Shown here: positions 8,144 through 17,101 of the stretch, in pieces
How positions within the stretch are numbered: the first letter of the stretch is position 1
How the letters are laid out: each line of letters opens with the position of its first letter
Assembly (NCBI GenBank): GCA_900768795.1
Contig: CAAGEH010000003.1
Coordinates: 62,001-126,000, forward strand
DNA: 64,000 bases
Direction: 5' to 3'
DNA from: an uncultured Collinsella sp.
GTDB lineage: Bacteria > Actinomycetota > Coriobacteriia > Coriobacteriales > Coriobacteriaceae
Position numbers and translations under genes: made by a program
The notes under the pieces: model-generated
The model's input: the letters and a program-made list of their open reading frames with translations, nothing else
The model's database searches: none
What the model was told of the DNA's origin: nothing

Positions 8144-8204
8144 GCGATTTTCCGCCACTCGTTGAATTTGGGCTCGGAAATGCGCGATTTTCCGCCACCG
8201 GTTG
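8144..8204. repeat. 21-bp direct repeat with a 40-bp period in the gap before the DUF2130 gene
   Basis: GCGATTTTCCGCCAC occurs at 8144-8158 and 8184-8198, and similarity extends over 21 bp (8144-8164 and 8184-8204) with two differences. The rest of the 446-bp gap (7947-8392) holds no gene I can support. Confidence 0.7.
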
Positions 8205-8392
8205 CATCCATCGCAACCGCTCCCGCCGTCGCCGCAGCGGGCACGATCACGATTGGCGCCACGAGGCGTTCGAGGCCACATGGGTCCGATATCACGGTAA
8301 TGTTGCCGCCTCCATTTGGGTCATCGTGCGTGGCTGTGTCCCCTTGGGGCGGTATGCTGTCTTATCAAAGCAAGCCAGCGAAGGGGAGCTCC

Positions 8393-10129
8393 ATGAACGA
8401 GATCAAGTGCCCGCACTGTGGCCAGATGTTTAAGATCGACGAGTCGAGCTATGCCGATATCGTCAGTCAGGTACGTACTGCGGAGTTTGCGCACGATGTT
8501 GCCGAGCGCGAAGCCGCGGCCAGGCGCGAGACCGAAAGCGCCGTGGCGCTTGCGCGCGCCGAGGCGGACAAGCGGCTGCAGGAAGCCATGGCCGCGCATA
8601 ACACCGAGATGGCAGATTTACGCGTTAAGACGAGTACCCTCGTGCAGAAGGCTCAAAGCGAGTCCGAGGCGCGCATTGCCGAGCTTGAGGCCAAGCTTGC
8701 TGCAGCGGCGGAATCGCAGAAGGCTGCTCGCAACGAAGCCGCCGCCGAGGCCCGTGCCGATGCGCAAAAGACGGCTGCCGAGCTGCAGCGCGAAGTGGAT
8801 CGCTTGCGTGCGGAGGCTACTCGTCAGGCAGATGCGGTCAAGTTGGCACAGGCCAACGCCGCAGCTGCCGCCAAGGACGAGCTTGCTGCGCGCGATGCCC
8901 AAATCGCTCAGCTCCAGGCCCGTCTCGATGGCGCCGATTCTGCACGCGAACTGGCCATTCAAAAGGCTCAGTCCGACGCCGAGCGTGAGGTCGATGCTCT
9001 GCGCTCGCAGATTCGCGAGCAGAAGAGCGAGGCCGCGGCAGAGCTTACGCGTGCTGTGGCCCAAGTGGAGCGCGAGCGTGATGAGGCCCGTGCCAAGCTC
9101 ACCAGCGAGCTCGCAGTACGCGATTCGCGCGAGCAGCAGATTGCCGCAGCGCATCGGCTCGAGCTCGCCCAGGCCAAGAAGACGACCGAGGAACTCATTC
9201 GCTATAAGGACCAAGAGATCGAGCGCCTGCGCGACATGAAGGCGCGCCTCTCGACCAAGATGGTGGGCGAGTCGCTCGAGCAGCACTGCGAGACCGAGTT
9301 CAACCGCATGCGCATGACGGCGTTTCCACACGCGTACTTCGAGAAAGATAACGACGCAAGCGGTGGTACCAAGGGAGACTTCATCTTCCGAGAGTCCGAT
9401 GAGGCGGGCAACGAGATCGTCTCGATCATGTTCGAGATGAAAAACGAGAACGACGCCACGGCGAGCAAACACAAGAACGAGGACTTCTTTAAAAAGCTCG
9501 ACCACGATCGCCGTCAAAAGAATTGCGAGTACGCCGTGCTCGTGACCCTGCTCGAGCCCGAAAGCGAGTTGTATAACGCGGGCATCGTCGACGTGAGCTA
9601 TCGCTTTGAGAAGATGTACGTCATTCGCCCGCAATTCTTCATCCCGATGATCACGCTGCTGCGCAACGCCGCCATGAACTCGCTCGCTTACAAGCAGGAG
9701 CTCGCCGTGGTGCGTCAACAGAACATCGATGTCACGCACTTCGAGGAGAAGATGGAGGATTTCAAGAGCGGGTTTGCGCGCAACTACGATTTGGCGAGCC
9801 GCAAATTCAAGACCGCGATCGATGAGATCGACAAGACGATTTCCCACTTGCAAAAGACCAAGGACGCCCTGCTTTCGTCCGAGAATAATCTTCGTTTGGC
9901 CAATAACAAGGCCGAGGGTCTTACCATCAAACGCCTCACGCGCGGCAACCCTACCATGAAGGCGGCATTTGCCGAGGCGGAGGCTGCTGCCAAGGCGGCA
10001 GGTGAATCTTGCGGCGCCGGGGCGGGCGCTTCTGCTACCGGGCAAGATGCCGGTGCGGCCGCCTCAGATGCACCCGCCGATGACCCCACGGATGCGTCGG
10101 CAGAGTACCATCTCAAAGATGGGGAATAA
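8393..10129 (+). CDS. DUF2130 coiled-coil protein with nuclease-like core
   Basis: 578 residues. The N-terminus has a zinc-ribbon-like CPHCGQMF (residues 5-12). A very long Ala/Glu/Arg-rich coiled coil follows (about 40-280) with heptad-like AEAR/RAEA patterns. The DUF2130 core (about 290-480) contains SLEQHCETEFNRMR, GGTKGDFIF and IMFEMKNE; the Asp and the ExK spacing fit a PD-(D/E)XK nuclease-like fold. A second coiled coil and an Ala-rich tail end the protein. Function in the cell is not established; DNA association is plausible. The start ATG 8393 has AAGGGGAG upstream; the open frame begins earlier but the zinc ribbon marks the true N-terminus. Confidence 0.8.
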   Translation: MNEIKCPHCGQMFKIDESSYADIVSQVRTAEFAHDVAEREAAARRETESAVALARAEADKRLQEAMAAHNTEMADLRVKTSTLVQKAQSESEARIAELEAKLAAAAESQKAARNEAAAEARADAQKTAAELQREVDRLRAEATRQADAVKLAQANAAAAAKDELAARDAQIAQLQARLDGADSARELAIQKAQSDAEREVDALRSQIREQKSEAAAELTRAVAQVERERDEARAKLTSELAVRDSREQQIAAAHRLELAQAKKTTEELIRYKDQEIERLRDMKARLSTKMVGESLEQHCETEFNRMRMTAFPHAYFEKDNDASGGTKGDFIFRESDEAGNEIVSIMFEMKNENDATASKHKNEDFFKKLDHDRRQKNCEYAVLVTLLEPESELYNAGIVDVSYRFEKMYVIRPQFFIPMITLLRNAAMNSLAYKQELAVVRQQNIDVTHFEEKMEDFKSGFARNYDLASRKFKTAIDEIDKTISHLQKTKDALLSSENNLRLANNKAEGLTIKRLTRGNPTMKAAFAEAEAAAKAAGESCGAGAGASATGQDAGAAASDAPADDPTDASAEYHLKDGE

Positions 10130-10148
10130 CAAATTTCTCAAAAGTTGG

Positions 10149-10176
10149 TTGACTTTGCTTTGATAAAGCATACTAT
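10149..10176 (+). promoter_or_regulatory. Promoter of the leader peptide/hydratase unit
   Basis: TTGACT (10149-10154) and TACTAT (10171-10176) are separated by 16 bp. Transcription would start near 10183, a few bases before the AAGGAG ribosome site at 10190 that serves the leader peptide. Confidence 0.6.
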
Positions 10177-10207
10177 GACAACCACGTTAAGGAGCGACAC
10201 CAACGGG

Positions 10208-10282
10208 GTGCCGCCAAACGCGAAAGGTTTTATTCTCATGAACTACAACGGCAACATTATTATTACCAGCATTATTAGCTAG
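10208..10282 (+). CDS. Isoleucine-rich leader peptide
   Basis: A 24-codon frame from GTG 10208 to TAG 10280-10282, preceded by AAGGAG at about 10190. An internal ATG at 10238 with GAAAGG upstream would give a 14-residue version, MNYNGNIIITSIIS. Six of the last twelve sense codons or so are ATT (Ile), including a run of three and a pair. A hairpin pair and a terminator follow before the hydratase gene. This is the classical architecture of an amino-acid attenuator, in which stalling at Ile codons would let RNA polymerase pass the terminator. The peptide itself is not expected to have a function. Confidence 0.65.
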   Translation: MPPNAKGFILMNYNGNIIITSIIS

Positions 10283-10327
10283 TACGAGTTGCCGTTTTTG
10301 GTCGCCCGTACCTTGCGGGTGGCCTTC

Positions 10328-10362
10328 AACCGGAGGCTGCAATTTGCAACCTCCGGTTTTTT
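10328..10362 (+). terminator. Attenuator-type intrinsic terminator
   Basis: AACCGGAGG (10328-10336) pairs with CCTCCGGTT (10350-10358), with additional TGCA/TGCA pairing inside, followed by a T run to 10362. A preceding hairpin (about 10310-10324, GGTCGCCCG with CGGGTGGCC) could act as the pause or competing structure. The 300-bp gap from 10130 to 10429 is filled by promoter, leader and these hairpins. Confidence 0.8.
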
Positions 10363-10429
10363 GTTCGCTCGCAATGGAACGATTCTCTTGTTTACCCCTA
10401 TCAATAATCCATTGTGAAAGGAACCTATC

Positions 10430-11242
10430 ATGTCCAACGTAACCCTCAATGCCAAGCAGCGTGAACTCGTCGATGCCCTTTACGGCGCCTATGCTAAAAA
10501 TGATGCCGGGGAGGCAAACGAGCCCCTTACCATGGCCGATTGGGACGGCGTCGTGGCAGATGACGACACCGCTTACGCCGTACAGGATGCCGTCATGGCC
10601 AAGAAAGGCGCTCCCGTCGCCGGTTACAAGGTGTCGCTGACTTCCAAAGAGACGCAGGATATGTTCGACTCCGACTGCCCGCTCTACGGTGTGCAGGTTG
10701 CCGAGCGTTTCTATCAGTCTCCGGTGACGCTCAACCTCAGCCACTTTAACGAGCCGCTCGTCGAGGTAGAGTTCTGCTTCTGCGCCAAGAAGGACCTAAG
10801 CGCCGACATGTCGCTCGATGAGCTGCTTTCCAACTGCACCGTTGCCGCCGATATGGAGGTGCCCGACGCGCGCTTTGGCCAGTGGTTCCCCGCGCTTTCC
10901 AAGTACCTCGTTATGAGCGATTGCGCCGTGGGCGGCTGCGTCGTATATGGCAAAGAGGTCGACGGCACCGAGCTGACCGTTGACGGTATGGCGGGCTATC
11001 ATGCCAAGTGCTACCACGACGGCGAGTTCGTCAAAGAGGGCGACACGTCCGAGATCCTGGGCAACCCGGTCAAGTCGCTCGCGTGGCTTGTGAGCAAGCT
11101 CGAGAGCCAGGGCAAGCGCTTCTGCCGCGGCATGCGCGTGTCCGTCGGCACCGTGTTCGTGCCTGTTTCGTTTACCGAGGGCACATGGACGGTCGAGTTC
11201 GACGGCCCGTTCGGTTCGCTCGAGGTCAAGGCAGCAAAGTAG
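10430..11242 (+). CDS. 2-keto-4-pentenoate hydratase-like protein (FAH superfamily)
   Basis: 270 residues, the usual length of MhpD/HpcG-type hydratases, which add water to 2-oxo-4-enoic acids or act as the hydratase partner of 4-oxalocrotonate decarboxylase. Visible signatures are GYKVSLTS (about residues 64-71), CPLYGVQV, EVEFCFCAKKDL (about 107-118, metal-binding Glu residues) and a C-terminal NPVKSLAWLVSKL. There are no aromatic meta-cleavage genes nearby, so the substrate is unlikely to be an aromatic-ring product. The upstream Ile leader hints at a link with isoleucine or 2-oxo-acid metabolism (inference). Start ATG 10430 with AAAGGA. Confidence 0.75.
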   Translation: MSNVTLNAKQRELVDALYGAYAKNDAGEANEPLTMADWDGVVADDDTAYAVQDAVMAKKGAPVAGYKVSLTSKETQDMFDSDCPLYGVQVAERFYQSPVTLNLSHFNEPLVEVEFCFCAKKDLSADMSLDELLSNCTVAADMEVPDARFGQWFPALSKYLVMSDCAVGGCVVYGKEVDGTELTVDGMAGYHAKCYHDGEFVKEGDTSEILGNPVKSLAWLVSKLESQGKRFCRGMRVSVGTVFVPVSFTEGTWTVEFDGPFGSLEVKAAK

Positions 11243-11305
11243 GTTGCCACGGCGATGCGGCTGCCGTGAGAGCGGCTGACTCCAAAGTGGATTGATAATG
11301 CGCAC

Positions 11306-11342
11306 AAAGGCAGCGCCGGCACATAGCTGACGCTGCCTTTTT
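11306..11342 (+). terminator. Intrinsic terminator after the hydratase gene
   Basis: AAAGGCAGCG (11306-11315) pairs with CGCTGCCTTT (11331-11340), followed by a T run. It ends the hydratase transcript; the next gene is convergent. Confidence 0.85.
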
Positions 11343-11410
11343 GTTTACGGGGTGGTTGATCGGGCGGTAGGATGCGCCGTGGCGCGCGACGGCGCCGCAC
11401 GCGCGTGCTG

Positions 11411-14113
11411 CTACTTCTCCGTCAAAAGATCTTCGATAAAGCCGACGCGATAGTTCTTGAACACGGCTTCGCCGCCGTCTTGCGTGGCGTCAAGGTCGAC
11501 ATCGCCCATGATGCCGAAGTCGTGGTCGCCGTCCTCGTCTGCAAAGATCTGGTGAACGTGCCACACGTGGTCGGTCTTCTCGTCCGATTCATCGAGCGTG
11601 AACATCGCGGTCGAGCGGGCGTCCGCGTCGGTAAGGATTTCCTCGTGACTTTCGTGATAGGCATCGAGGACCTTTTTCCAGCGAGTTTCGGTCATACCCC
11701 AGTCGGAATCGAGTTCGCCCAGCTCGCGTGTGTGATCGCGCGCGGCAAGCGTCACGCGGCGCATGAGCGCGTTGCGCACGAGTAGCGTGCAGCCGCGTCG
11801 GTCCGCCACGACCATGTCGTCTGCCGAAGGGGGCGTGGCTTCGAGTACCGCCGGTTCGCCGGCGTTCTCCCATTCCTCCACAAGCGAGGAGTCGACGGAG
11901 CGCACCACGAATCCGAGCCAGCTGATGATGTCTCGCAGCTGGTCGTTGAGTTTTTCGGGCGGTACCGTGCGCACGAGCGAGCGGAACGCTTCGGCAAGGT
12001 AGCGCAGCAAGATGCCCTCGGAGCGCGCGATATTGAGTTTTTGCACGTAGCCCTTAAAGTCGTTGGAGCTTTCGAGCATGTCGCGCAGAACGCTTTTGGG
12101 GCTGAGCTCGTAATCGCGCGCCCATGGGACCTCTTCGCAATAGCGGTCGAACGCGGCGTCGAGCAGCTCCTCGAGCGGCTTGTCGTAGGTCACGTCTTCG
12201 AGGCGCTCCATGCGCTCCTCGTATTCGACACCGTCGGCTTTCATTTCCTGAATCGCGCGGTTGCGTGCGATTTTGGTTTGCGCGCGGAGCACCTGTTTGG
12301 GATCCTCGAGCGTAGCTTCGACCATGCTGATGAGGTCCATGGCGTAGGTTTCGCTCTCGGGGTCGAGGAGCTCCAATGCCGCGAGCAAGAACGGCGAAAG
12401 CGGCTGGTCGAGCGCAAAATCATCGGGTAGGTCCACGGTGAGCGCGTAATCGTATTCGGGCTCCTGCGCGGTTGCGCCGGGTGCAGGTGGCACCTCGGTG
12501 CGCACGACGACGCCCGAGTCGATAAGCGTGGCGAAGATCTCGTCGGCGCGCTGTTCGAGGGCGAGTTTCTCCTCATCGGTCTGAAGGCTGCCGGCGATAA
12601 GCTCGCGTACGCGTTTGTGCGCATCGCCGCCGTGCTCGACCACGCTGATGACCATGGAGTGCGTGATGCGCAGACGCGGTTTGAGCGTTTCGGGCTGTGC
12701 CTCGGCAAGGCGCTCGAAAGTCTGCTTGTTCCACGTGACAAAGCCCTCGGGCGGCTTCTTCTTCTTGATTTTGCGCAGCTTTTTGGGGTCGTCTCCTGCT
12801 TTGGCCATGAGCTTTGCGTTCTCGATCTCATGCTCGGGCGCTTCGGCGATCACCATACCTTCGGTGTCGAAGCCCGATCTGCCCGCGCGACCGGCGATCT
12901 GATGGAACTCGCGTACGCGGAGTCGGCGCATGCGGTATCCGTCGTATTTTGTGAGCGCCGTGAGCACGACGGTGTGGATGGGCACGTTGATGCCGACACC
13001 CAGCGTGTCGGTGCCGCATATGACGGGGAGAAGCCCTTGCTGAGCCAGGCGCTCGACGAGCAAGCGGTAGCGCGGGAGCATGCCGGCGTGGTGTACGCCC
13101 ACTCCGCAGCCGAGGAGGCGCTTGAGTATTTTGCCGAATGCGGTGGTAAAGCGCGTGCCGCGAGCCGCTTCTTTGATGGCTTCGCGCTGCTCTTTGCTGG
13201 CGACGCCGAAGTTGGCAAGCGATTGCGCCGTGGCGAGCGCGGCGTCTTGGCTGAAGTGCACGATGTAGAGCGGCGCCTCTCCGCGGCGCATGGCGAGCTC
13301 GACGGTTCCCTCGATCGGCGTCGTGACGTAGTCGTAGCTGAGGGGGACGGGGCGCGGGGCGTCCACGACGAGGTCAACGGTGCGCTCGGTATGCTTTTCG
13401 AGTGAGTCCGCGATGGCGGTCATGTCTCCGAGCGTGGCGCTCATCAGCATGAACTGCGTATGGGGGAGCGCCAACAACGGAACCTGCCATGCCCAGCCGC
13501 GGTCGGGGTCGGCAAAGAAATGGAATTCATCCATGGCGACGCATCCGACGTCGGCGTCCTCGCCGTCGCGCAGCGCATCGTTGGCGAGGATCTCCGCCGT
13601 GCAGCAGATGACCGGCGCCGTGGTGTTGATATGCGTGTCACCGGTGATCATGCCGACGTTGTCGCGCCCGAGCACCTGCACGAGGTCGAAGAACTTCTCG
13701 CTCACGAGGGCCTTGATGGGTGCGGTGTAGTACGAGCGCTTTCCCTGCGCCATGCCCATAAAGAGCATGCCGAGCGCCACGAGCGATTTGCCCGAGCCCG
13801 TGGGCGTGCCGAGCACGACGTGGTCGCCGGCAGCGAGGTCCATGAGGGCCTCCTCTTGGTGCTCCCATAGGTCGATGCCCTGGTCCGCGGTCCATTCGAA
13901 GAATCGCTCAAATGCTTCATCGGACGTGAGCCAGGGCTCGGGCTCGCTTCCGTCCTCGGCCTCCCACCAGCTGGGGGAGAGCGCGCCGAGCGAGCCGAAC
14001 TCCGCTGCCTGACCTGTTCCGCCCGCAAACGAGCTCGCGGCTCCCGCGCCCGACACGGCAATCGTTGTGGAGGCTGCGCTATCCTGCTTGTTTTTGCTTG
14101 CTTGCTCGGTCAT
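11411..14113 (-). CDS. DEAD/DEAH-box helicase with DUF3516 domain
   Basis: 900 residues. Helicase motifs are Walker A GTPTGSGKS (102-110), DEFH box (195-198), LMSATLGD, and motif VI HQIAGRAGRSGF. The helicase core (about 80-480) resembles Ski2/Mtr4-type RNA helicases; the remainder matches DUF3516, an actinobacterial extension of such helicases. It probably unwinds structured RNA in the cytoplasm, by family resemblance. An Ala/Ser-rich linker opens the protein. It is the last gene of a minus-strand run with the TrmB-like gene 64 bp upstream, which fits an RNA-metabolism operon. Start ATG 14113 follows AAAGCAGGA. Confidence 0.85.
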   Translation of the reverse strand: MTEQASKNKQDSAASTTIAVSGAGAASSFAGGTGQAAEFGSLGALSPSWWEAEDGSEPEPWLTSDEAFERFFEWTADQGIDLWEHQEEALMDLAAGDHVVLGTPTGSGKSLVALGMLFMGMAQGKRSYYTAPIKALVSEKFFDLVQVLGRDNVGMITGDTHINTTAPVICCTAEILANDALRDGEDADVGCVAMDEFHFFADPDRGWAWQVPLLALPHTQFMLMSATLGDMTAIADSLEKHTERTVDLVVDAPRPVPLSYDYVTTPIEGTVELAMRRGEAPLYIVHFSQDAALATAQSLANFGVASKEQREAIKEAARGTRFTTAFGKILKRLLGCGVGVHHAGMLPRYRLLVERLAQQGLLPVICGTDTLGVGINVPIHTVVLTALTKYDGYRMRRLRVREFHQIAGRAGRSGFDTEGMVIAEAPEHEIENAKLMAKAGDDPKKLRKIKKKKPPEGFVTWNKQTFERLAEAQPETLKPRLRITHSMVISVVEHGGDAHKRVRELIAGSLQTDEEKLALEQRADEIFATLIDSGVVVRTEVPPAPGATAQEPEYDYALTVDLPDDFALDQPLSPFLLAALELLDPESETYAMDLISMVEATLEDPKQVLRAQTKIARNRAIQEMKADGVEYEERMERLEDVTYDKPLEELLDAAFDRYCEEVPWARDYELSPKSVLRDMLESSNDFKGYVQKLNIARSEGILLRYLAEAFRSLVRTVPPEKLNDQLRDIISWLGFVVRSVDSSLVEEWENAGEPAVLEATPPSADDMVVADRRGCTLLVRNALMRRVTLAARDHTRELGELDSDWGMTETRWKKVLDAYHESHEEILTDADARSTAMFTLDESDEKTDHVWHVHQIFADEDGDHDFGIMGDVDLDATQDGGEAVFKNYRVGFIEDLLTEK

Positions 14114-14177
14114 TGTCCTGCTTTCTTGAATGAGGTTGATTCAGATTCGCACGGGGCTCATCCAAATCGAGCATGCG

Positions 14178-15077
14178 CTAATCATCTTGCGGAAGGCGCT
14201 TTTTGCCTTTGCGGATACGGTTTCTGAAGTTGGTGACGGCGTCTTCCATGCCAAGGGGGACGTATGTTAGAGACTCGAGGTCGTCGGGAAGATAACGCAT
14301 CAGGCTTTGCTCCTGCGCGCGTCCGACTTCGATTTGCTCCGGCGTCGGCTCTGCGCCTAGGGTCGCGCAGATTCCGTACACCTTGGCGCCCATCTCGCGC
14401 GTGCGGCGCTCATATTCGGTCTCGGGGTGCTCGGGGTGTTCCGCTCTCACATCATCGCTGGTCCAGAGGGTGCTGTATCCCGCTGCGACGAATTGCCCGA
14501 GGGCATAGTCGCGGAGAGGCTGGCTGTCGGTGCGAAGCGTGAGCGTCGCGCCGTGCGCCAAAATGCTGCGGTACATGACGAGGCGGTCGACATAGACCAG
14601 CCGCTTTGCCGCATGCTTGGTTTTGGGCTCGGGTGTGGGAAAATTAAGCGTCATGGCATCGACTTCACCCGGCGCGAAAATCTCGGGCAGGGTGTCTGCG
14701 TAGCTTTGGGCGACAACTGTGTTGGCATGCCTCGCTTCGCATATCTTTTGCGCTGCGTATGCGATGCAGATGGGTTCTTGGTCGAGTCCGACAAAGAGCG
14801 TTTCCGGCTCGGATTCTGCGCGTTGGACTAGGTAGGAACCTTTTCCGCATCCGAGGTCGAGATGCAGGCGCCTAAAGGGTGCTGCTTGCGCCTTCTCCGC
14901 GTATGCGCGGGAGTCTTCTGTGCTTTCCGCTGTGCACGCGTTACCGATTCCGTGCGGCTCATATTTCAGCCAATGCCCGCGCAATTCCTGAGGGTGCGCG
15001 ATGATCGCGGCGGAGTAGCGCTCGAGGCGCTCTTCGAGCACGAAATGCTTAGGCGTCCGGACGCGGGAAGCTCCCAT
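14178..15077 (-). CDS. trmB: TrmB-like tRNA (guanine-N7)-methyltransferase
   Basis: 299 residues. The SAM-binding motif LDLGCGKGSYLV (about residues 73-84) and FVGLDQEP are followed by NFPTPEPKTKHAAKRL (about 146-161), the counterpart of the TrmB signature NFPDPWPKxRHxKRR, and LRTDSQPLRDYALGQF. TrmB makes m7G46 in the tRNA variable loop. The usual Trp and one Asp of the signature are replaced, and the protein is about 80 residues longer than typical TrmB, so it is divergent and could have another tRNA position as target. It begins one base after the Trm9-like gene ends and must be co-transcribed with it. Confidence 0.75.
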   Translation of the reverse strand: MGASRVRTPKHFVLEERLERYSAAIIAHPQELRGHWLKYEPHGIGNACTAESTEDSRAYAEKAQAAPFRRLHLDLGCGKGSYLVQRAESEPETLFVGLDQEPICIAYAAQKICEARHANTVVAQSYADTLPEIFAPGEVDAMTLNFPTPEPKTKHAAKRLVYVDRLVMYRSILAHGATLTLRTDSQPLRDYALGQFVAAGYSTLWTSDDVRAEHPEHPETEYERRTREMGAKVYGICATLGAEPTPEQIEVGRAQEQSLMRYLPDDLESLTYVPLGMEDAVTNFRNRIRKGKKRLPQDD

Positions 15078-15944
15078 CTACAGCCTCTTCAGGATGGCGT
15101 AACGATTAAGGTTGTCCGAGCGGCCGTCGGCAGAGAACCGCTCAAGCTCGCGCACGGGCACCTTTCCACTCTTATAGAACGTGCGCACGCCGCGAACGAG
15201 TTCGGCAATCTGCGCATCGTCATAGTTGTGGCAGTAACGGTAAGCATGCTGGTCGTTCTGCCAACCGATCAGGTGGTCGCCCGGCTCGAACTGCGAGGAA
15301 TCGTAGCCTTCAAACGGTGGAGTAAGCTCGGCGCGCGCCTCTGCGCGAACAGCCTTCTTTGCCATGCGCTCGTCGTTCATGAATTCCCAGAAACTGATGA
15401 CGATGATTCCGCCCGGACGCGTTTGGCGCACGAGCGTATCGAGCACGCGCACGCGGAATTCGCTCGAGGGAACATGGTGCATAAAACCGAAGCAGACGCT
15501 AAGGTCGGCAAGCGGAGCATCGAAAAGTCCCTCGCAGGTATTGGCGGGATTCAGTTGCATGAGCGCTTGGAGGACATCGAGCTCCTGAAAGTGCAAGTGG
15601 GGGATCTTCAGCGCGTGGCCGCGGCTGTCGATTGCGAGGTCACGACAAGAGTCGATACCGTAGAACTCGGGCGTGCGCATGGCCAGCGGGTCTGTGACTC
15701 CCGTTTGCCGCGCATTCTCAAACTGTTTGGAAAGAAAATGCTCAAAGCGCATGTTGCCGCAGGCGAGGTCGAATACGCAGAACGGATCGGTCGATTCTAC
15801 GTCTGCAAACGTGCGCAGGACGGTATCGAACGTGCGCACCCAGCCGGGCCAAGGCGCCTGACGCGTTTCGGAAAAAGACGAGGCGTGGCTCTGGTAAAAC
15901 CGGTTGTTGAGTTCGATTAGCTGCCGAGCAAAATCGCGGTTCAC
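15078..15944 (-). CDS. Trm9/ALKBH8-like SAM methyltransferase
   Basis: 288 residues. The opening LNNRFYQSHASSFSETRQ and PWPGW matches the Trm9/ALKBH8 methyltransferase family, which methylates 5-carboxymethyluridine at the tRNA wobble base. SAM-binding features are VFDLACGNMRFE (about residues 61-72), HFQELD and SVCFGFMHHVP (about 143-153), then GGIIVISFWEF. It heads the minus-strand run with the TrmB-like and DUF3516 helicase genes. An Elp3 homologue, which makes the carboxymethyl intermediate in eukaryotes and archaea, is 2.2 kb away, supporting a wobble-uridine role. That link is inference; a generic class I methyltransferase is the fallback. Confidence 0.7.
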   Translation of the reverse strand: MNRDFARQLIELNNRFYQSHASSFSETRQAPWPGWVRTFDTVLRTFADVESTDPFCVFDLACGNMRFEHFLSKQFENARQTGVTDPLAMRTPEFYGIDSCRDLAIDSRGHALKIPHLHFQELDVLQALMQLNPANTCEGLFDAPLADLSVCFGFMHHVPSSEFRVRVLDTLVRQTRPGGIIVISFWEFMNDERMAKKAVRAEARAELTPPFEGYDSSQFEPGDHLIGWQNDQHAYRYCHNYDDAQIAELVRGVRTFYKSGKVPVRELERFSADGRSDNLNRYAILKRL

Positions 15945-16056
15945 GGAGCAGCGCCCCTTTCTGTTGCAGGGTGTTTTAAACGGTTATTCAATACTAGCGT
16001 TAATCGATCGCGTAATTCAACGGCAGCTCTGCTGATATTCTGTTCTAAACGATTTT

Positions 16057-16084
16057 CGCAGGTCAAAGGCATCCGCAACCTGCG
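16057..16084. promoter_or_regulatory. Inverted repeat CGCAGGT/ACCTGCG in the divergent promoter region
   Basis: CGCAGGT (16057-16063) and ACCTGCG (16078-16084) flank a 14-bp loop between the divergent methyltransferase and XRE regulator genes. The right arm belongs to an ACCTGCGGTT motif that also occurs at 1461 and 46974. It could be a regulator site or a short dispersed repeat. Confidence 0.4.
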
Positions 16085-16204
16085 GTTGTCAAAAATCCCA
16101 CTAGAATGGGTGGCATGGTTTTGCGGTTGCTCGATACATTTTCATCGTGCAAGGCGCCTCAATAGATAATGTTCCGATGGCACGTCGGATGTATAGGAGG
16201 AAAC

Positions 16205-17101
16205 ATGAACGTAGAAACGGCGCAACGGCTTGCCAATCTCCGTAGGAGTAAGGGCTACAGCCAAGAGGGACTTGCGCGCAAGCTGGGCCTTTCGCGTCAG
16301 GCGGTGAGCAAGTGGGAGCGTGCGGAGAGCTCTCCTGATACGGAGAATCTGATTTCGCTCGCCAAACTTTATGGTGTGAGCTTGGATGATTTGCTGAATC
16401 CAAGCGACGAGATCGAGGACGATATCGAGTTCGAGAACGAGGACCGTGCGCGTCAGCGCGAGGAAGAGGCGACGGAGCGGGCACGAACGCATGAGGCCGC
16501 GGCCCGCGCCACCGAGGCGGCGACGCAGGCAAGTGACGCTGCGGCAAAGGCGGCGCAGGCGGCGAGCTGGAGCGCGCAGGCGGCAAATGCCGCCACGGCT
16601 CGGGCGACTGCCCAGGTAAACGGCGTATCGCCGACCGGTGCGCCGACCGGTGCCGTTCCGCCGGCAAAGCAGGCAAAAGGGCCGTTCCAGTCGTTTCCAT
16701 ATTGGGCAGTCTGCTGGATTCTCTTCATCCTTCTGTTCTTTGCTTTTGGATGTGGACCTATTTCGGTGCTGATCTTCTTTACCATCCCCATCTACAAATG
16801 GGTGGTGCGAGCGCTCGATGACGATTGGGCGCGGGGGAACATCGCCGTTGGAGCGGCTCCGGCTGCAGTACAGGGACACAGCGCGCGTGAAGACGCGTGC
16901 TCGGGTGCTGCTCCGGCTCAGGGGCAGGGCACCGGCACTTATCAGGGCGCAGCGCCCGTGTATGGGCAGACGCCCTATGCGCCAAACGCGACTGTTGGCG
17001 AATCGGATTCGGACACTTCAGGCGAATCGGACGAGGATAGCCCGACGCCCTATGCGCCAAACGCGACTGTTGGCGAATCGGAGAGAGGAGATGCACAATG
17101 A
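16205..17101 (+). CDS. XRE-family regulator with membrane segments
   Basis: 298 residues. Residues about 5-60 are a helix-turn-helix of the Cro/XRE type with SQEGLARKLGLSRQAVSKWE. An acidic stretch and an Ala-rich coiled region (about 80-145) follow. A hydrophobic region (about 163-200, from YWAVCWILFILLFFAFGCG) would make one hairpin or two membrane passes, and a low-complexity tail contains a repeated TPYAPNATVGES, encoded by two identical 38-bp copies (16969-17006 and 17044-17081). This DNA-binding domain tethered to the membrane suggests an envelope-sensing regulator. Its stop overlaps the start of the DUF4097 gene (ATGA), so the two are translationally coupled. Ribosome site AGGAGG at 16196. 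Confidence 0.8.
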   Translation: MNVETAQRLANLRRSKGYSQEGLARKLGLSRQAVSKWERAESSPDTENLISLAKLYGVSLDDLLNPSDEIEDDIEFENEDRARQREEEATERARTHEAAARATEAATQASDAAAKAAQAASWSAQAANAATARATAQVNGVSPTGAPTGAVPPAKQAKGPFQSFPYWAVCWILFILLFFAFGCGPISVLIFFTIPIYKWVVRALDDDWARGNIAVGAAPAAVQGHSAREDACSGAAPAQGQGTGTYQGAAPVYGQTPYAPNATVGESDSDTSGESDEDSPTPYAPNATVGESERGDAQ

